From Phycisphaerae bacterium (GTDB lineage: Bacteria > Planctomycetota > Phycisphaerae > Phycisphaerales > UBA1924), in contig JAEUIW010000015.1 in the NCBI GenBank assembly GCA_016794925.1, forward strand, positions 2,221 through 66,220: a stretch of 64,000 nt of DNA, written 5' to 3'. The notes below the pieces were generated by a model that was given only the letters and a program-made list of their open reading frames with translations, did no database searches and was not told the DNA's origin. A program made the translations under genes and the position numbers. Positions 1-7,963 of the stretch are shown here, piece by piece. Position 1 is the stretch's first letter, and each line of letters opens with the position of its first letter.

Positions 1-35
1 CCTTTACTCGGGGCCGGGTAAACCCCCAACCTATC

Positions 36-80
36 GGGGGGGGCCGTGGTGGGGGTGGGTTGGGTGCGGGGGCCCGGGGG
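36..80 (+). other. G-run block upstream of the first gene
   Basis: Six runs of three to eight G occur within 45 bases, separated by short spacers, so the block has the form of a G-quadruplex motif. It is followed at about 110-156 by a block of C-runs. It lies some 100 bases upstream of the first gene. No promoter is clear in positions 1-182 and no gene is visible there. Any regulatory role is inference. Confidence 0.35.
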
Positions 81-182
81 CCGCGCACGGCTTGGGTTTC
101 CGCCTCGCACCCACCCAAATCCCCACCCCCCACCCCACCCCACCCCGACACATCCGACCACCCCCACGCTGAAAGGACCCCG

Positions 183-1916
183 ATGCGTCTCACCTGCAAG
201 CCCGTCCTGGGCGCCCTGGCCTCGACCTGGATGCTCGCCCTCTCCGCCGGCGCGGCGATGCCCCCGGTGGTCGACCGCATCCCCGCCGATGCCCTCTGGT
301 TCGTCGCCGTCGAGGACATCAGCAAATTCCAGAAGAACGCCCAGACCCTGGCCCAGGTGGCCGGGCTGCCCTCGCAATCACTCAACGTCGACACGCTTCT
401 CAACCAGATGGGCGTCACCAAGGGCTTCAAGAAGGACGGCTCGATCGCCATGATCGCCCTCCCCGGACCCGAGTGGGATGCGGCCATGAACGCCGAGCCC
501 GGCGCGGCCGAGAAGTCCGAACCCCCCGTCGTGCTGCTCGTTCCCACCGACGACTACGGCACCTTCCTGGGTAATTGGAGCAAGACCCCGGGCCAGGGGA
601 TCGATGAGGTCTCGATCCAGGGCAAGGCGAATTTCGTCAAGAAGGTCGAGGGCGGGTACGCCGCGATCGCTCCCAAGAAGGAAACCCTGGACAAGTTCAC
701 CGGCGCTCCGGGCGGCGCGGCGAAGTTCAAGGACGCCATGGGCGCCGCGGGCGCCGGGGTGGCCGACCGCTCCGACGTGCTGCTCGTGGCCAACATGGTC
801 GCGCTCCGTCCCTTGGGCGAGAAAGCCGTCGCCAAGGGCTTGGAGCGGGCCAAGTCACAGATGGCCATGATGGGACAGGCCGGCGACGGGGCCGGCTCGA
901 TGTCCGGGATCCAGTGGCTCACCGGCACATTCCTGAAGGAAGCCAAGACCGCGATCGTCGGCCTGAACATGGGCGGCAGCGGCTTCGGCATGGACACCGC
1001 CGTCACCTGGCTGCCGGACACCATGATGTCCAAGGTCTTCGCCGCCAAAGGTGGGGCCGCGGAGCTGCTCGCGAAGCTCCCGGCGCAGCCGTACCTCTTC
1101 GCCATGGCCGCGGACGGGTCTTCCGAGGGTCTGCGCGCGTTCGTCAAGAGCTTCATCAAGGAGAGCGGCGTCAAGGACGAGGCCAACAGCGTCATGGCCT
1201 GGTTCGATCGCTCCGACGGCATGAGCGTGTCGCTCGGACTCAGCCCCGGCGGCATCATGAGCGGGCTCTTCGCCAGCACCAGCATGTACGTGAAGTCGAA
1301 GGACCCCGCCGCGTACATCGAGTCGTTCAAGACCGGGCTCGCCTCGGCCCCGGACGGCGGCGGCAAGTACAAGGACGCGGCCGTGGATGTCGCGGGAACC
1401 AAGGTGGACGTCTGGGACCTCAAGGTCCCCGCCGATCCCAACAACCCCATGGCCGGCCAGATGGGCTCGATGCTCTACGGCCCGGGGGGACAACCCGGCG
1501 GCTACGCCGCGAAGACCGAGGGCGGCGTGGTGATGACGATGGGCAAGAACTCGAACCTGATGGCCTCGGCCCTGAAGGCCGCCAAGGGCGAGGAAAATCT
1601 GGGCTCGAACGCGCTCATCAAGCAGGTGGCCGAGAAGCTGCCCGGCAACCGCATGGCTGAGCTGTGGATCGGCTCCAAGTCCATCCTCGACGCCGTGCTC
1701 CCATTCGCGGCCATGTCGGGCATGAACGTGCAGGTCGATGTGCCCGATAACTTGCCGCCCGTCGGCGCCGCCATCGGGGCCGAGTCCGGCGCCATGCGCA
1801 TGGGAATGTACGTGCCCGCCCCGGTCATCAAGATCTTCACCGAGCTGGCAAATTCGATGCGCGGCGAGGCCCGCCCGCCCGTTGAGGGCGAAGACGGCGG
1901 CCAACCTCGTTTCTAA
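183..1916 (+). CDS. Secreted protein of unknown function
   Basis: This encodes 577 residues. I chose the ATG at 183 because AAAGGA precedes it by five bases and because a typical signal peptide starts there (basic MRLTCK, then a hydrophobic stretch ending near ALSAGAA at residue 24). The upstream in-frame extension is low-complexity Pro/His-rich and unlikely to be translated. The mature protein begins with a PVVDRIPADALWFVAVEDIS-like segment, a style seen in large uncharacterised planctomycete exported proteins, possibly DUF3352-like. There are no obvious catalytic motifs, membrane segments after the signal, or cysteine clusters. It is probably periplasmic or surface exposed. The following strong promoter and terminator separate it from folP. 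Confidence 0.75.
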   Translation: MRLTCKPVLGALASTWMLALSAGAAMPPVVDRIPADALWFVAVEDISKFQKNAQTLAQVAGLPSQSLNVDTLLNQMGVTKGFKKDGSIAMIALPGPEWDAAMNAEPGAAEKSEPPVVLLVPTDDYGTFLGNWSKTPGQGIDEVSIQGKANFVKKVEGGYAAIAPKKETLDKFTGAPGGAAKFKDAMGAAGAGVADRSDVLLVANMVALRPLGEKAVAKGLERAKSQMAMMGQAGDGAGSMSGIQWLTGTFLKEAKTAIVGLNMGGSGFGMDTAVTWLPDTMMSKVFAAKGGAAELLAKLPAQPYLFAMAADGSSEGLRAFVKSFIKESGVKDEANSVMAWFDRSDGMSVSLGLSPGGIMSGLFASTSMYVKSKDPAAYIESFKTGLASAPDGGGKYKDAAVDVAGTKVDVWDLKVPADPNNPMAGQMGSMLYGPGGQPGGYAAKTEGGVVMTMGKNSNLMASALKAAKGEENLGSNALIKQVAEKLPGNRMAELWIGSKSILDAVLPFAAMSGMNVQVDVPDNLPPVGAAIGAESGAMRMGMYVPAPVIKIFTELANSMRGEARPPVEGEDGGQPRF

Positions 1917-1937
1917 ATCGCAAGCCTGATTTCCGCT

Positions 1938-1965
1938 TTGACACTCCCAGAAAAGACGCTATACT
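1938..1965 (+). promoter_or_regulatory. Strong sigma70-type promoter
   Basis: TTGACA at 1938-1943 is followed after 16 bases by TATACT at 1960-1965. This is one of the closest matches to the housekeeping consensus in the window. Transcription would start near 1972 and meet a terminator within about 60 bases, before reaching folP. Confidence 0.7.
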
Positions 1966-1971
1966 CCTCCC

Positions 1972-2031
1972 GTAATCACTACGCACCCCCCCTGAGGGCC
2001 TGTTGGCTTTTGCCGCGGGCCCTCTTTTTTT
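1972..2031 (+). ncRNA. Candidate short RNA or folP leader attenuator
   Basis: The predicted transcript from the promoter at 1938-1965 is only about 60 nt and ends in an intrinsic terminator. Either it is a free-standing small RNA, or it is a leader that prematurely ends transcription of folP, 126 bases further on. There is no ORF in it. No known riboswitch or RNA family is recognised, so the function is unknown. Confidence 0.4.
1994..2031 (+). terminator. Intrinsic terminator
   Basis: A 7-bp stem GAGGGCC (1994-2000) pairs with GGCCCTC (2018-2024) and is followed directly by seven T (2025-2031). It lies between the strong promoter at 1938 and the folP start at 2158. Confidence 0.7.
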
Positions 2032-2157
2032 CGGTGCGAAACACAGTCTTTGACCGCACCGCTCGCGCCGCTCCGGCGTGAATCGTGCGCGTATCAAGAG
2101 ACCGGCATCCGCGGCTTGGTCGGTTCTCGGTCTGGTCACGATGTGGAGATCGTGTGG

Positions 2158-3012
2158 ATGATCTGGCGGGTCTCTCCGGATCGCGAACTGGACGTTTCCA
2201 CGGCCATCGTCCTGGGCATCCTGAACCTGACACCGGACAGTTTTTTCGACGGCGGACGCCTGCTATCCCCTGAAATGGCTGCTGAGACCGCGACCGAGAT
2301 GGTCGATCTCGGCGCCGCGGGGGTGGACATCGGCGGCGAATCGACCCGACCGGGAGCGGCTCCCGTGCCCCGGGATGAGCAGATTCGCCGGGTCGTCCCG
2401 GCGATCGAGTCCTGCCGGCGTTCGCTCGGAGCCGGGCCTGTCATCAGCGTGGACACGACCTGTGCCGCGGTGGCTCGGGCGGCGCTGGACGCGGGCGCGG
2501 ACGTGGTCAACGACGTCTCGGGCGGACAAGCCGACGCGGCGCTGCTCCCGCTGGTCGCGGCGCGACGCGCGGGCGTCGTGCTCATGCACCGGACGACCAC
2601 GCCGGACCGCGACGAGTACTCCGATCGCTACCGGCGCGAGCCGGAATTCCCGGGCGGCGTGGTGGCGTTCGTGCGTGAAGCGCTGCGCGCCCGGACGGAA
2701 ATGGCCCGCGCGGCGGGAGTGGCCGGCGAGTCGATCGTGATCGACCCGGGGCTGGGGTTCGGCAAGAACGTCGAGCAAAACCTGGCCCTGATCCGGGGAA
2801 CGCTCGAACTGACGACGCTCGGGTTCCCGGTCATGAGCGGCCTGAGCCGGAAGAGCTTCGTCGGCCGGCACATGGGGTTGGCCTCATCGACACCCGAGCA
2901 GCGGCTGCCGGGAACGATCGAGCTGACCCTGTCGCACGTCGCGGCGGGGGCCCGGGTGCTGCGCGTGCACGACGTGGGCGCGGTCGTGCTGGCCCTGCGT
3001 GCCGCGGGCTAG
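2158..3012 (+). CDS. folP: Dihydropteroate synthase
   Basis: FolP condenses p-aminobenzoate with hydroxymethyl-dihydropterin diphosphate to give dihydropteroate in folate synthesis. The 284-residue product has the family hallmarks in order: GILNLTPDSFFDGG near the N-terminus, GGESTRPGA, VNDVSGG, LMHR, DPGLGFGKN, and SGLSRKSFVG followed by RVHDV at the end. Length is normal for the family. I prefer the ATG at 2158, with GGAGA about eight bases upstream. A GTG two codons earlier is possible but too close to that site, and the longer TTG extension from 2050 has no homologous character. The stop codon overlaps the stop of the convergent small gene. Upstream lies a promoter-terminator arrangement that may attenuate it. 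Confidence 0.93.
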   Translation: MIWRVSPDRELDVSTAIVLGILNLTPDSFFDGGRLLSPEMAAETATEMVDLGAAGVDIGGESTRPGAAPVPRDEQIRRVVPAIESCRRSLGAGPVISVDTTCAAVARAALDAGADVVNDVSGGQADAALLPLVAARRAGVVLMHRTTTPDRDEYSDRYRREPEFPGGVVAFVREALRARTEMARAAGVAGESIVIDPGLGFGKNVEQNLALIRGTLELTTLGFPVMSGLSRKSFVGRHMGLASSTPEQRLPGTIELTLSHVAAGARVLRVHDVGAVVLALRAAG

Positions 3013-3257
3013 TTCAGGACGTCGACGCGGCTCAGGCGATCGAGGTTCAGGACGATCTGCTCGCCGTCGTCCTTGCGCAGGTGCAGGCGGTCGAGCCAGA
3101 GACGATCGTCCTTGGAATGAGCGAACCATGAGCCGGTCTTGGACTGTTCGTAACGGACGATCACACCCTCGACGCTGATCTGCAGCGAGCCGGAGAGGCG
3201 CGGCATCTGCTGGGTGACGCGGACGCGCTGGCCGGGTGAGTAGGGAGGGTTGGACAT
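3009..3257 (-). CDS. Small conserved protein of unknown function
   Basis: This 82-residue protein starts at MSNPPYSPGQRV. The remainder of the longer open frame upstream is Arg-rich and not protein-like. The body (TGSWFAHSKDDRLWLDRLHL, then RKDDGEQIVLNLD) reads as a compact beta-rich fold and resembles a small protein that I recall as recurring in bacteria without an assigned role. It has no signal peptide and no metal-binding cysteines. It converges on folP so tightly that both stop codons lie in the same CTAG at 3009-3012. It is most likely cytosolic. Confidence 0.75.
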   Translation of the reverse strand: MSNPPYSPGQRVRVTQQMPRLSGSLQISVEGVIVRYEQSKTGSWFAHSKDDRLWLDRLHLRKDDGEQIVLNLDRLSRVDVLN

Positions 3258-3412
3258 ACGGGGCCAAGTGTACCGGCCCGGGCTCCGACCGGCGGAGACA
3301 GGCCGCCCGGCCGGGGGTACATTGGAGGGCACGGGAAACCCCCCGCGCCGACCCCCCGCCGCGCGAACGCGCCGGGGCCGATCCACCTCGTACACCAGCA
3401 GGAGCGTCGCGC

Positions 3413-3790
3413 ATGCCCAGCCCCATCGTTCACTTCGAGATCGGCTGCCAGAACTCCGAAAAGGCCAAGAAGTTCTACGGCGACCTGTTCGGTTGGACAT
3501 TCGATAGCTACGGCCCCGCGGCCATGGTGTCGAACATCGGCCATGGCCCCGACGGCACCAAGCGGAGCGACGGCATCGGCGGGCATCTCAATTCGCTGGG
3601 CCATCCGCCGCACCAGTACGTCACGATCTACGCGATGGTGGAGGACGTGCAGGCCGCGCTCGACAAGGCCGTGAGGCTCGGCGGGAAGGCCTGCGTGCCG
3701 GTCACGGAGGTGCCGGGCATGGGCTGGTTCGCGTGGTTCACGGACCCGGAGGGGAACACCATCGGGCTGTGGAAGACGATGACGCCCTGA
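3413..3790 (+). CDS. VOC-family (glyoxalase-like) protein
   Basis: This is a 125-residue single-module vicinal-oxygen-chelate protein. Evidence: the N-terminal pattern IVHFEIGCQNSEKAKKFYGD, where a strand is followed by a helix with FY, and the C-terminal strand WFAWFTDPEGNTIGLW, with the DPEGN turn and a candidate metal ligand. The start at MPSPIVHFEIG is chosen because a GGAG lies about eight bases upstream and the fold begins there. The longer in-frame extension is Arg/Pro-rich. VOC proteins range from lyases to dioxygenases and antibiotic-binding proteins, so the substrate cannot be named. It is divergent from the neighbouring small conserved gene. Confidence 0.85.
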   Translation: MPSPIVHFEIGCQNSEKAKKFYGDLFGWTFDSYGPAAMVSNIGHGPDGTKRSDGIGGHLNSLGHPPHQYVTIYAMVEDVQAALDKAVRLGGKACVPVTEVPGMGWFAWFTDPEGNTIGLWKTMTP

Positions 3791-3802
3791 ACGGCGACTG
3801 AC

Positions 3803-4105
3803 TCAACTTGCTTGCGAACTCAGCCGGATACCCCGTGCGTACCGATCGGCCGCCTGTCGGAACGCCAGGTCCACCAACTCCTGCGCATGGACAAGCCTCA
3901 CCCGTTGCGGGAACGCGTTGGGAAACTCGGACAGCATGGTCATGACAAACGCGTTCGCGAACGACGGAGTGACCCGCACCACGCTGCGCATGTCGATCTC
4001 AACCGTGTCCACGCGTTGAAGGCGCGCGGTGACATGCGCCGCGAGCGCCAGACCGCTGGAAGCGGAGTTCAGCACCCCGGATTGGGATATCAGATCAACG
4101 ACCAT
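3803..4105 (-). CDS. STAS-like (DUF4325-type) protein
   Basis: The 100-residue product matches the STAS-like regulatory type, which often partners with GHKL-ATPase domains. The diagnostic stretch is VEIDMRSVVRVTPSFANAFV, equivalent to the 'D.SGV..vtPSFAdEl' region of DUF4325, in the middle of the protein. The ATG at 4105 fits the usual start. An in-frame TTG at 4159 would begin only three bases after the stop of the upstream gene and would add 18 residues, so translational coupling is possible. The gene is the last of the minus-strand run glyS - STAS/GHKL gene - this gene. Its likely role is protein-protein switching in a phospho- or nucleotide-dependent partner complex. Function is inferred from family and neighbour. 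Confidence 0.72.
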   Translation of the reverse strand: MVVDLISQSGVLNSASSGLALAAHVTARLQRVDTVEIDMRSVVRVTPSFANAFVMTMLSEFPNAFPQRVRLVHAQELVDLAFRQAADRYARGIRLSSQAS

Positions 4106-4162
4106 GGCAGCACCGATTAGTTCTTCGGAAGTATGCGCTTGTAAGGATGCGGTGAGCAACCG

Positions 4163-5004
4163 CTATCGAGCGAAAAACCGAATATTCACCAAACTGCCGG
4201 CGAAGAATCCCCGAAACAGGTCTGCTTGTGGCGGTTTTCCCGCTGAAAAGCAGACCCAGTTGCTCCCGCTCAGGATGGAGAGTTCGCCACCCCCGCCCTC
4301 GCAGTACCTCCGCAGTTCAAAGAGACCCACTCCGCTGTTTGGATCGCCCCAACGGTTGGTCCCGACCGTGCCGGATATCCCTTCCTCCGTGGCACGGATG
4401 ATGGCCTCCGAATCGGTTGCGACGGACGCGTTCTTGGGATTGCCGCAAAGGTGCGCCCGGATCGTCTGGCCGAGGTCGAGAATCGCGATTTCCAGAGCCC
4501 GCTCCCGGGGAAAAGCCTGACCGACCGCCATCGCGCCGATGGGTGAGTCGGCATGGGTCAGAGCGTTGAGGAGCACTTCGTCAAGATGATTCGCGAGCAC
4601 GTGCGCGATGTTGCTCGCCAAGTCCATTTCACCCACAAGCGTCCGAATGATCTCGTCCGACAGTGTCTCAGGCCGCTCCAAGACCTGACGAGCCACGATG
4701 TTGGTCGCTCGCCGCGCGGCGTCATCGATCCAGCCACCACGGAGCCAGCGCCCAAGCCCAGACGCGAAAGATGGTCGGCGCAGCGCGGATCGGCCGGGAC
4801 GCGCACTTCGATTCCATTCTCCTTCTTGGCACCCAACGCCGCAAGACAAGCAACCGCGTAGGGCTTGAGCATGACACAATTCGACAGGTCGATCACGTCA
4901 GGCAAGACGGTGCGATGCCGCGCGGCGGCGTGCAGTACATCCCACGCCAAGCGCCCACCAGCAAAGTCGCCCGCATCGGCGCAAGAAACAACGAATGTGC
5001 TCAC
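4163..5004 (-). pseudogene. Frameshifted STAS-like / GHKL ATPase regulator
   Basis: Two minus-strand frames together make one recognisable protein. From the GTG at 5004, the first frame gives an N-terminal STAS-like part (VIDLSNCVMLKPYAVACLAA, then VPADPRCADHLSRLGLG). Near 4752 the sense continues in another frame as RWLRGGWIDDAARRATNIVA and then a GHKL ATPase domain with an N-box-like DEVLLNALTHA, LDLGQTIR, and a G2-like SGVGLFELRRYCEGGGG. The combined length would be about 280 residues. No slippery heptamer is seen at the junction, so this is a real one-base indel or a sequence error rather than programmed shifting. The GTG overlaps the glyS stop (GTGA), and the STAS-like gene follows, so the three form an operon. 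The intact form would be an anti-sigma-like kinase or switch. Confidence 0.7.
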
Positions 5005-6698
5005 CCCAACCTCTCCCCCAAATACCCGCTCACCTTGTCGATCCCGATCCGCTCTTGCTTGCCGGTATCCCGATCCCGCACCGTCACCGTCTGGTCCTTG
5101 AGCGTGTCGCCATCGATCGTGAAGCAGAACGGGCACCCCGCCTCGTCCATGCGGGCGTAGCGCTTGCCGATGCTCTGCTTCGCGTCGCTCTCGATGAACC
5201 CGCTCTTGCCAAACTTGGCGAAGAGATCATCGGTGAGCTTCTCCGCCACCTCGGGCATGCCGTCCTTGTCCATCAGCGGAAACACCGCGGCCTTGATGGG
5301 CGCAACACGCGGGTGCAGCTTCAGAATCTCCGGGCTCGGGCGCGATGGATCAACCGTGTACCCCTCGCAGATGAGCGCGAGCGCACCCCGATCCAGCCCC
5401 GCAGCGGGTTCGATGCAGTGCGGCATGTAGCGCTCGCCCTTCTTGCCGCCGTTGGGGAGCGTCTCGCCGCGCGTGGTGTCGAAGTAGTCCAGCTTCACCT
5501 TGGAATGGGTCTGGTGCTGCGTGAGGTCGTAGCAGCCGCGGTGGGCGATCCCCTCCAACTCGCCGAAGCCGGGGGCGGTGAACGGGAAGCGATACTCCAC
5601 ATCGCTGGTGCCCATCGAGTAGTGGCTCAACTCGTCCTTGGCGTGCTCACGCAAGATCAGGTTCTCACCCGCCAAGCCCAGGCTCTTCCACCAATCCATG
5701 CGGAAATCGCGCCAGAAGGTGTACCACGCCATGCTCTCATCGGGGTGGCAGAAGAACTCGAGTTCCGCCTGCTCAAATTCGCGAGAGCGATACGTGAGGT
5801 TCCGCGGCGTGATCTCGTTGCGAAAACTCCGCCCCGTGTTGCCAATGCCGAAGGGCACGCGCACGCGAGTCGAATCCACCACGTTCTTGAAGTGCAGGAA
5901 CACACCCTGGGCCGTCTCCGGTCGCAGGTACACCCTGTTGTCCTCAGACTGGGTCAGGCCCGCGTATGTCTCGAACATGAGCTTGAATGGCGCGGGCTCG
6001 CCCAGCGGCGCGCCGCAGCGCGGGCACGGTTGCTGCAGGCCCGTCGCGCCGGGTTGAGCCGTTCCGAAATACTGCGTCATCTCCTTCAAGTCCGGCGGCG
6101 AAGCCGGCTGCGACGCGATCCGTTCAGCCACGAACGAGAGCACCACCTCTGGGGTTCTTACAAGAGCGAGGTTTGGCGCCGCGCGTTTGCCCTTGCCGCG
6201 AGCCCACTTGAACAATCGCTCGGCATTGATACGAGGATGCTGCGTTCCCTCAACGCTCGGCTCGTACTCCTGCAGCAGTGAGTTGAACCACTCCGACCAC
6301 TGCGCGATCGTGTCCCAATACTGATCCGCTCGCACAAAGTGCCCACACCCCGGGCACTTGCGCATCGGATCGGCGAAACCAGCGAGGTGCCCGCTCGCCT
6401 CCCACACCTTGGGGTGCTGGATGATGCACGTCTCCAGCGGCACGCAGCGCACGCGCTCGCCGCCGGGCCCTTTTCGCCCCCACGCCGGGTTCATCACCAT
6501 GTCCTGCCACCACGCGTCGCGCAGGTTCTTCTTCAGCTGCGCGCCCAGCGGGCCGTAATCCCAGAACCCGTTGATGCCGCCGTAGATATCGCTCGCCTGA
6601 AACACGAACCCGCGGCGCTTGCACAACGCCATGATGGCGTCCATCGACTTGGGCGCGGCGGCGGAAGACGGGGCGGCGGGAACGGGGGTGTCGGACAT
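5001..6698 (-). CDS. glyS: Glycine--tRNA ligase, single-chain type
   Basis: This 565-residue class II synthetase charges tRNA-Gly. It is the homodimeric (eukaryote-like) type rather than the alpha2beta2 type. Visible features: KRRGFVFQASDIYGGINGF at the N-terminus, an inserted zinc-type region with CPGCGH and CPRCGAPLG, YAGLTQSEDNRVYLRPETAQ, motif 2 GRSFRNEITPR, motif 3 around EPAAGLDRGALALICEGY, and a C-terminal anticodon-binding domain (LHPRVAPIKAAVFPL, then QSIGKRYARMDEAGCPFC). The start at MSDTPVPAAP is followed by a short Ala/Pro-rich lead into the conserved domain. The upstream open frame overlaps other genes and is not protein-like. Its stop overlaps the start of the STAS/GHKL gene. 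Confidence 0.95.
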   Translation of the reverse strand: MSDTPVPAAPSSAAAPKSMDAIMALCKRRGFVFQASDIYGGINGFWDYGPLGAQLKKNLRDAWWQDMVMNPAWGRKGPGGERVRCVPLETCIIQHPKVWEASGHLAGFADPMRKCPGCGHFVRADQYWDTIAQWSEWFNSLLQEYEPSVEGTQHPRINAERLFKWARGKGKRAAPNLALVRTPEVVLSFVAERIASQPASPPDLKEMTQYFGTAQPGATGLQQPCPRCGAPLGEPAPFKLMFETYAGLTQSEDNRVYLRPETAQGVFLHFKNVVDSTRVRVPFGIGNTGRSFRNEITPRNLTYRSREFEQAELEFFCHPDESMAWYTFWRDFRMDWWKSLGLAGENLILREHAKDELSHYSMGTSDVEYRFPFTAPGFGELEGIAHRGCYDLTQHQTHSKVKLDYFDTTRGETLPNGGKKGERYMPHCIEPAAGLDRGALALICEGYTVDPSRPSPEILKLHPRVAPIKAAVFPLMDKDGMPEVAEKLTDDLFAKFGKSGFIESDAKQSIGKRYARMDEAGCPFCFTIDGDTLKDQTVTVRDRDTGKQERIGIDKVSGYLGERLG

Positions 6699-6778
6699 GC
6701 TCGGCTCCGGGGTTGGCTCGGATCGTACGGGGCGGGAGCGCGACACGACCGCGGACCCGCACGAATCCGGCCCGACCC

Positions 6779-7162
6779 TTAACGCCCGTACGCCCGGTCC
6801 CAGGTGCGTTTCAGTTCCGCGGCGGTCCAGGGCGTGCCGCACTCGGGGCACGGGGCGCCCTCGGCGGTGGTGGTGAGGTCGTAGCGGCAGCGCGGGCAGA
6901 TGCGGTCGGACGTCCGCGCCAGCAGCTCGATTCCGCCGGAGCGCCGCCGCACGAGCATGGCGGCGCCGAGCGTGGTCGAGACGCTGCCGAACGTGGCCGC
7001 GACGATGATGATGAACACGGGGCTGGGGAGGAACCAGACCCGGAGCACCGCGAGCACGACCGCGCCGGTGAAGACCGCCTCGGCGACGATCACCGCGAGA
7101 AAAAACTTCCGCCAGCGGGCCTCGGCGTCGGTGGCCACGGGCCGGTTCCAGGGCATGTGCAT
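6779..7162 (-). CDS. Membrane protein with zinc ribbon
   Basis: This 127-residue protein has two predicted membrane helices near residues 20-44 and 47-70, followed by a cytosolic zinc-ribbon-like tail with CPRCRYDLT, a spacer, and CPECGTPW. This C-P-x-C-x-Y-D-L plus CPECG arrangement is one I associate with planctomycete small membrane proteins. No enzyme motif is present. A second ATG two codons in (7156) is an alternative start. It lies between glyS and the GT2 gene on the same strand but with gaps, so it is not clearly in an operon. Function unknown. Confidence 0.75.
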   Translation of the reverse strand: MHMPWNRPVATDAEARWRKFFLAVIVAEAVFTGAVVLAVLRVWFLPSPVFIIIVAATFGSVSTTLGAAMLVRRRSGGIELLARTSDRICPRCRYDLTTTAEGAPCPECGTPWTAAELKRTWDRAYGR

Positions 7163-7207
7163 GCGCCCGAGTGTACCGGCCCGGGCCGCGCGGCCGCCGG
7201 CGCGCGA

Positions 7208-7933
7208 TCAGCCCCGGCTGTACGTCCAGATGCAGCGCAGCGCGGAGATCCCGTCGCGCCAGCCGATCTTCTTGCCCTGCCGCCAGGAGCGACCCTCGTA
7301 CCGGACCGGGACCTCGCGCACCCGCACGCCGGTCATGCGGGCGACCTTGGCCACGATCTCGGGCTCGACGCCGAAGCGCGGCTCGCGCAGGTCCAGCCGC
7401 GCCGCGACGCCGCGCGTGAACGCCTTCAGGCCGCACTCCATGTCGGTGACGCGCAGGCCGGTGCGCAGGTTGCTCAGCGTGGTGATCGCCCGGTTGACGA
7501 GCGCGTGCAGCAGGCCGATCCGGCGCGGCCCCCCGCCGAGAAGGCGCGAGCCGATCACCACGTCCGCCTCGCCGCGCAGGATGGGCCCGACCAGGCCCGC
7601 GTGGTCGGCCGGGTCGTATTCGAGGTCGGCGTCCTGGATGAGGATCACGTCGGGGGGCGCGGGCGCGGCGAGCGCCGCGTCCAGCCCGGCACGGATCGCC
7701 GCGCCCTTGCCCCGGTTGCGATCCTGGAGCAGGACATGGACGCCGGGCCTGCCGCGCAGCGCCGCGACAACGTCGCGGGCGCCGTCGGTCGAGCCGTCAT
7801 CGACGATGTAGAGGTGGCGTCCGGCCCGGGCGCCGTCGGGCAGCGCGGGCGGTGGCGTGCCCTCGAGGCGCTCCAGCAGGCGCGGGAAGCACGCACGCTC
7901 GTTGTACACCGGGATGATGACCGCGAGCAGCAT
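7208..7933 (-). CDS. Family 2 glycosyltransferase (dolichol-phosphate mannosyltransferase-like)
   Basis: The 241-residue GT-A fold enzyme starts with LLAVIIPVYNERACFPRLLE, then LYIVDDGSTDGA and the nucleotide-sugar/metal site ILIQDADLEYDP. It then shows ADVVIGSRLLGG and a C-terminal segment DMECGLKAFTRGVA with VPVRYEGRSWRQGKKIGWRD, which is typical of DPM1/polyprenyl-phosphate glycosyltransferases. There are no C-terminal membrane helices, so it should be a soluble or peripheral enzyme using a UDP- or GDP-sugar and a polyprenyl phosphate acceptor. It ends 46 bases before the zinc-ribbon membrane protein start and follows mutY by 30 bases on the same strand. Confidence 0.88.
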   Translation of the reverse strand: MLLAVIIPVYNERACFPRLLERLEGTPPPALPDGARAGRHLYIVDDGSTDGARDVVAALRGRPGVHVLLQDRNRGKGAAIRAGLDAALAAPAPPDVILIQDADLEYDPADHAGLVGPILRGEADVVIGSRLLGGGPRRIGLLHALVNRAITTLSNLRTGLRVTDMECGLKAFTRGVAARLDLREPRFGVEPEIVAKVARMTGVRVREVPVRYEGRSWRQGKKIGWRDGISALRCIWTYSRG

Positions 7934-7963
7934 CAGCCGAAACGATATCCGATCGCAACCGGC

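Noticed and set aside
4700-4800. Programmed ribosomal frameshift in the STAS/GHKL gene
   Set aside because: No slippery X-XXY-YYZ heptamer or obvious downstream stem is present at the frame junction.
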